Shown: positions 6,235 to 7,488 of the stretch, in pieces
How positions within the stretch are numbered: the first letter of the stretch is position 1
How the letters are laid out: every line of letters begins with the position of its first letter
Assembly: GCA_030044325.1 (NCBI GenBank)
Contig: JASHWA010000055.1
Coordinates: forward strand, 1-7,488
Direction: 5' to 3'
From: Bryobacteraceae bacterium
GTDB taxonomy: Bacteria > Acidobacteriota > Terriglobia > Bryobacterales > Bryobacteraceae
DNA: 7,488 nt
The notes under the pieces: model-generated
What the model saw: the letters and a program-made list of their open reading frames with translations, nothing else
Told to the model about the DNA's origin: nothing
The model's database searches: none
Program-made: the position numbers and the translations under genes

Positions 6235-7218
6235 ATGGTTGCGACCTCCATTTTTATCATTGCCTGCACTTTCTCCTTTCAATCCGACACCGACGGGCCG
6301 ATTACGCCGCGCGTCCGTCCGGACGCAAAATCGGTTTCGATCGCCGCGAACGTTGCGGGCTCGCTGCCGGTTCCCGATCTGAGGGTGGATGTTCCGCTGG
6401 CGCTGATTCCGGTGCACGTCACCACGGAGCTCGGCGCCAGCGTGACGAGCCTCAAGAAAGAAAACTTCCGCGTCTTTGAAGACGGCGTGGAGCAAACCAT
6501 CACGACCTTTTCGAGCGAGGACGCGCCGGTGTCGATCGGGCTGCTGTTCGACGCGAGCGGCAGCATGCGCAACAAAATCCGCAAATCCGCGGAGGCGGCC
6601 GCGGCGTTTTTCCGCATCGCCAACGCCGAGGATGAATTCTTCCTGATCGAATTCAATGAGCGCCCGCACCTGACGGTGCCGTTCACGCGCGACGCCGAAG
6701 CGATTTATCAGCATATCGTGCACGCCAAAGCGCTGGGACGCACGTCGCTGCTCGACGCGATTCACATGGCGCTTACCGAGATGAAAAGCGCAACGCATCT
6801 GCGCAAGGCGATCGTCATCGTTTCCGACGGCGGCGACAATCGCAGCCGCTATACCGAAGCCGAAATTAAAAGCGCGATGCGCGAAGCCGACGTGCAGGTC
6901 TACGCCATGGGTATTTTCGACCCGGACGATCAGCCCAAGCGCACGCCGGAGGAGAAGAACGGGCCCAAGCTGCTGGCCGAGCTCGCCGAAGAGTCCGGAG
7001 GGCGCAATTTTCCGATACAAGACCTGGAGGAGCTGCCCGCGGTGTGCGAAAGGATCGGAACCGAGCTGCGCAGCCAGTACCTGATCGGCTACTCTCCTGC
7101 CGAGAGCGGCGATCGTAGCTACCGGCACGTGAAGGTGATCGTGGCAGGGCCCGGAATGCCGCCGCTGCACGTGCATCATCGCCAGGGATATTATCCGGAA
7201 GCAGGCCACGTCGAGTGA
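6235..7218 (+). CDS. VWFA-related Acidobacterial domain protein
   Basis: The 327-residue protein matches the VWFA-related Acidobacterial domain family (TIGR03436 type), recognised from memory. Residues about 50-95 form the conserved beta-rich lead-in ('SLKKENFRVFEDGVEQTITTF'). Residues about 99-285 are a von Willebrand A domain with an intact metal-ion-dependent adhesion site: D106-x-S108-x-S110 ('DASGSM'), T170 in 'GRTSLLD', and D198 in 'IVSDGGDN'. The C-terminus, from 'SQYLIGYSP' (280-288) to 'GYYPEAG', is also typical. It probably binds a protein ligand through Mg2+ at or outside the membrane; the ligand is unknown. The N-terminus is hydrophobic ('SIFIIACTFSF') but has no basic residue; I8-I-A-C11 resembles a lipobox, so it may be a lipoprotein or have an atypical signal. 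The start is supported by GAGG 5 bases upstream. The TGA stop overlaps the next gene's GTG by 4 bp, so the pair is coupled. Confidence 0.94.
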   Translation: MVATSIFIIACTFSFQSDTDGPITPRVRPDAKSVSIAANVAGSLPVPDLRVDVPLALIPVHVTTELGASVTSLKKENFRVFEDGVEQTITTFSSEDAPVSIGLLFDASGSMRNKIRKSAEAAAAFFRIANAEDEFFLIEFNERPHLTVPFTRDAEAIYQHIVHAKALGRTSLLDAIHMALTEMKSATHLRKAIVIVSDGGDNRSRYTEAEIKSAMREADVQVYAMGIFDPDDQPKRTPEEKNGPKLLAELAEESGGRNFPIQDLEELPAVCERIGTELRSQYLIGYSPAESGDRSYRHVKVIVAGPGMPPLHVHHRQGYYPEAGHVE

Positions 7219-7488
7219 AACTTCTGTTTTTCGCGATTTCGCTCGCCTCGGCGCAGACGATCGTGCTCGACGCCGGCACGCTGATCGACGGCAAGGGCGG
7301 TGTGCTGAAAAACCGGCAGATCGTCATCGAAGGGTCGAAGATCTCGGCGGTCAAGAAGGCCGGAGGCCGCGCGACCTACGATCTTCGGCGTTTCACGGTG
7401 ATGCCGGGATGGATCGACACGCACGTGCACATCACCTGGCATTTCAATTCCGAACATAAATACGTGGGCGGGCGCGAAGATCCGGCCG
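7215..7488 (+). CDS. Secreted amidohydrolase (imidazolonepropionase/prolidase-like), N-terminal part only
   Basis: The first 91 residues are visible; the rest lies beyond the window. A short signal peptide (M1-K2, hydrophobic 3-10, likely cleavage after A-S-A13) precedes the family's N-terminal beta-sandwich strand 'GTLIDGKGG' and the segment 'IVIEGSKISAV'. 'VMPGWIDTHVHI' then supplies the metal-binding H70-x-H72 motif at the start of the TIM barrel. This resembles the imidazolonepropionase-like/Xaa-Pro dipeptidase amidohydrolases common in Acidobacteriota, which act on cyclic amides or N-acyl/dipeptide substrates; the specificity cannot be read from this fragment. Translation starts at GTG 7215-7217, overlapping the VWA stop (GTGA), with no strong Shine-Dalgarno, so expression probably depends on coupling to the VWA gene. 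The start is well supported because it gives an immediate, complete signal peptide. Confidence 0.9.
   Translation, partial: MKLLFFAISLASAQTIVLDAGTLIDGKGGVLKNRQIVIEGSKISAVKKAGGRATYDLRRFTVMPGWIDTHVHITWHFNSEHKYVGGREDPA

Noticed and set aside
6160..7209. Upstream extension of the M19 reading frame into a 730-residue protein
   Set aside because: The added part is entirely antisense to the VWA gene and its spacer. The twin-arginine signal just after the ATG at 6159 marks a natural N-terminus.

Overview
The window is GC-rich and has the dense coding typical of a free-living bacterium. The clearest taxonomic clue is the von Willebrand A protein at 6235-7218. It has the architecture of the 'VWFA-related Acidobacterial domain' family (a conserved beta-rich segment, then a MIDAS-bearing VWA domain), which is strongly expanded in Acidobacteriota. 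With the adjacent secreted amidohydrolase, the Tat-exported M19 protein and the several TPR proteins, I infer an acidobacterium, perhaps of the Solibacter/Bryobacter type. This rests on recognition of families, not on a search. I see no mobile element, CRISPR array, tRNA or rRNA.

Left block (1-4579, all minus strand). Reading in the direction of transcription: a membrane-anchored TPR protein with a predicted exported repeat domain (4579-3758); a 208-bp gap; a 699-residue mosaic protein (3549-1450) with an N-terminal Cys/His zinc-finger-like motif, a long Ala/Pro-rich middle, one membrane segment and a C-terminal LamG/DUF1080-like beta-sandwich; then, overlapping it by 4 bp (ATGA), a long soluble TPR protein (1453 to the window edge, C-terminus missing). 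The overlapping pair is the least explained part of the window and the best candidate for an undescribed envelope-associated system.

Centre (4585-6159). rnhA (RNase HI, all five active-site residues present) is divergent from the small TPR gene, with only 5 bp between the assigned start codons. It converges on an M19 (membrane dipeptidase-like) gene whose stop codon overlaps the end of rnhA. The M19 protein has a twin-arginine signal. It keeps two of the classical zinc ligands (His222, His243) but appears to lack the other three.

Right block (6235-7488, plus strand). The VWA protein gene, preceded by an extended -10 promoter and a good Shine-Dalgarno, overlaps by 4 bp (GTGA) a gene for a secreted imidazolonepropionase/prolidase-like amidohydrolase that runs off the window. 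The two form a translationally coupled operon. Most proteins here are predicted to act at or beyond the cytoplasmic membrane; the exceptions are RNase HI and the long TPR protein.
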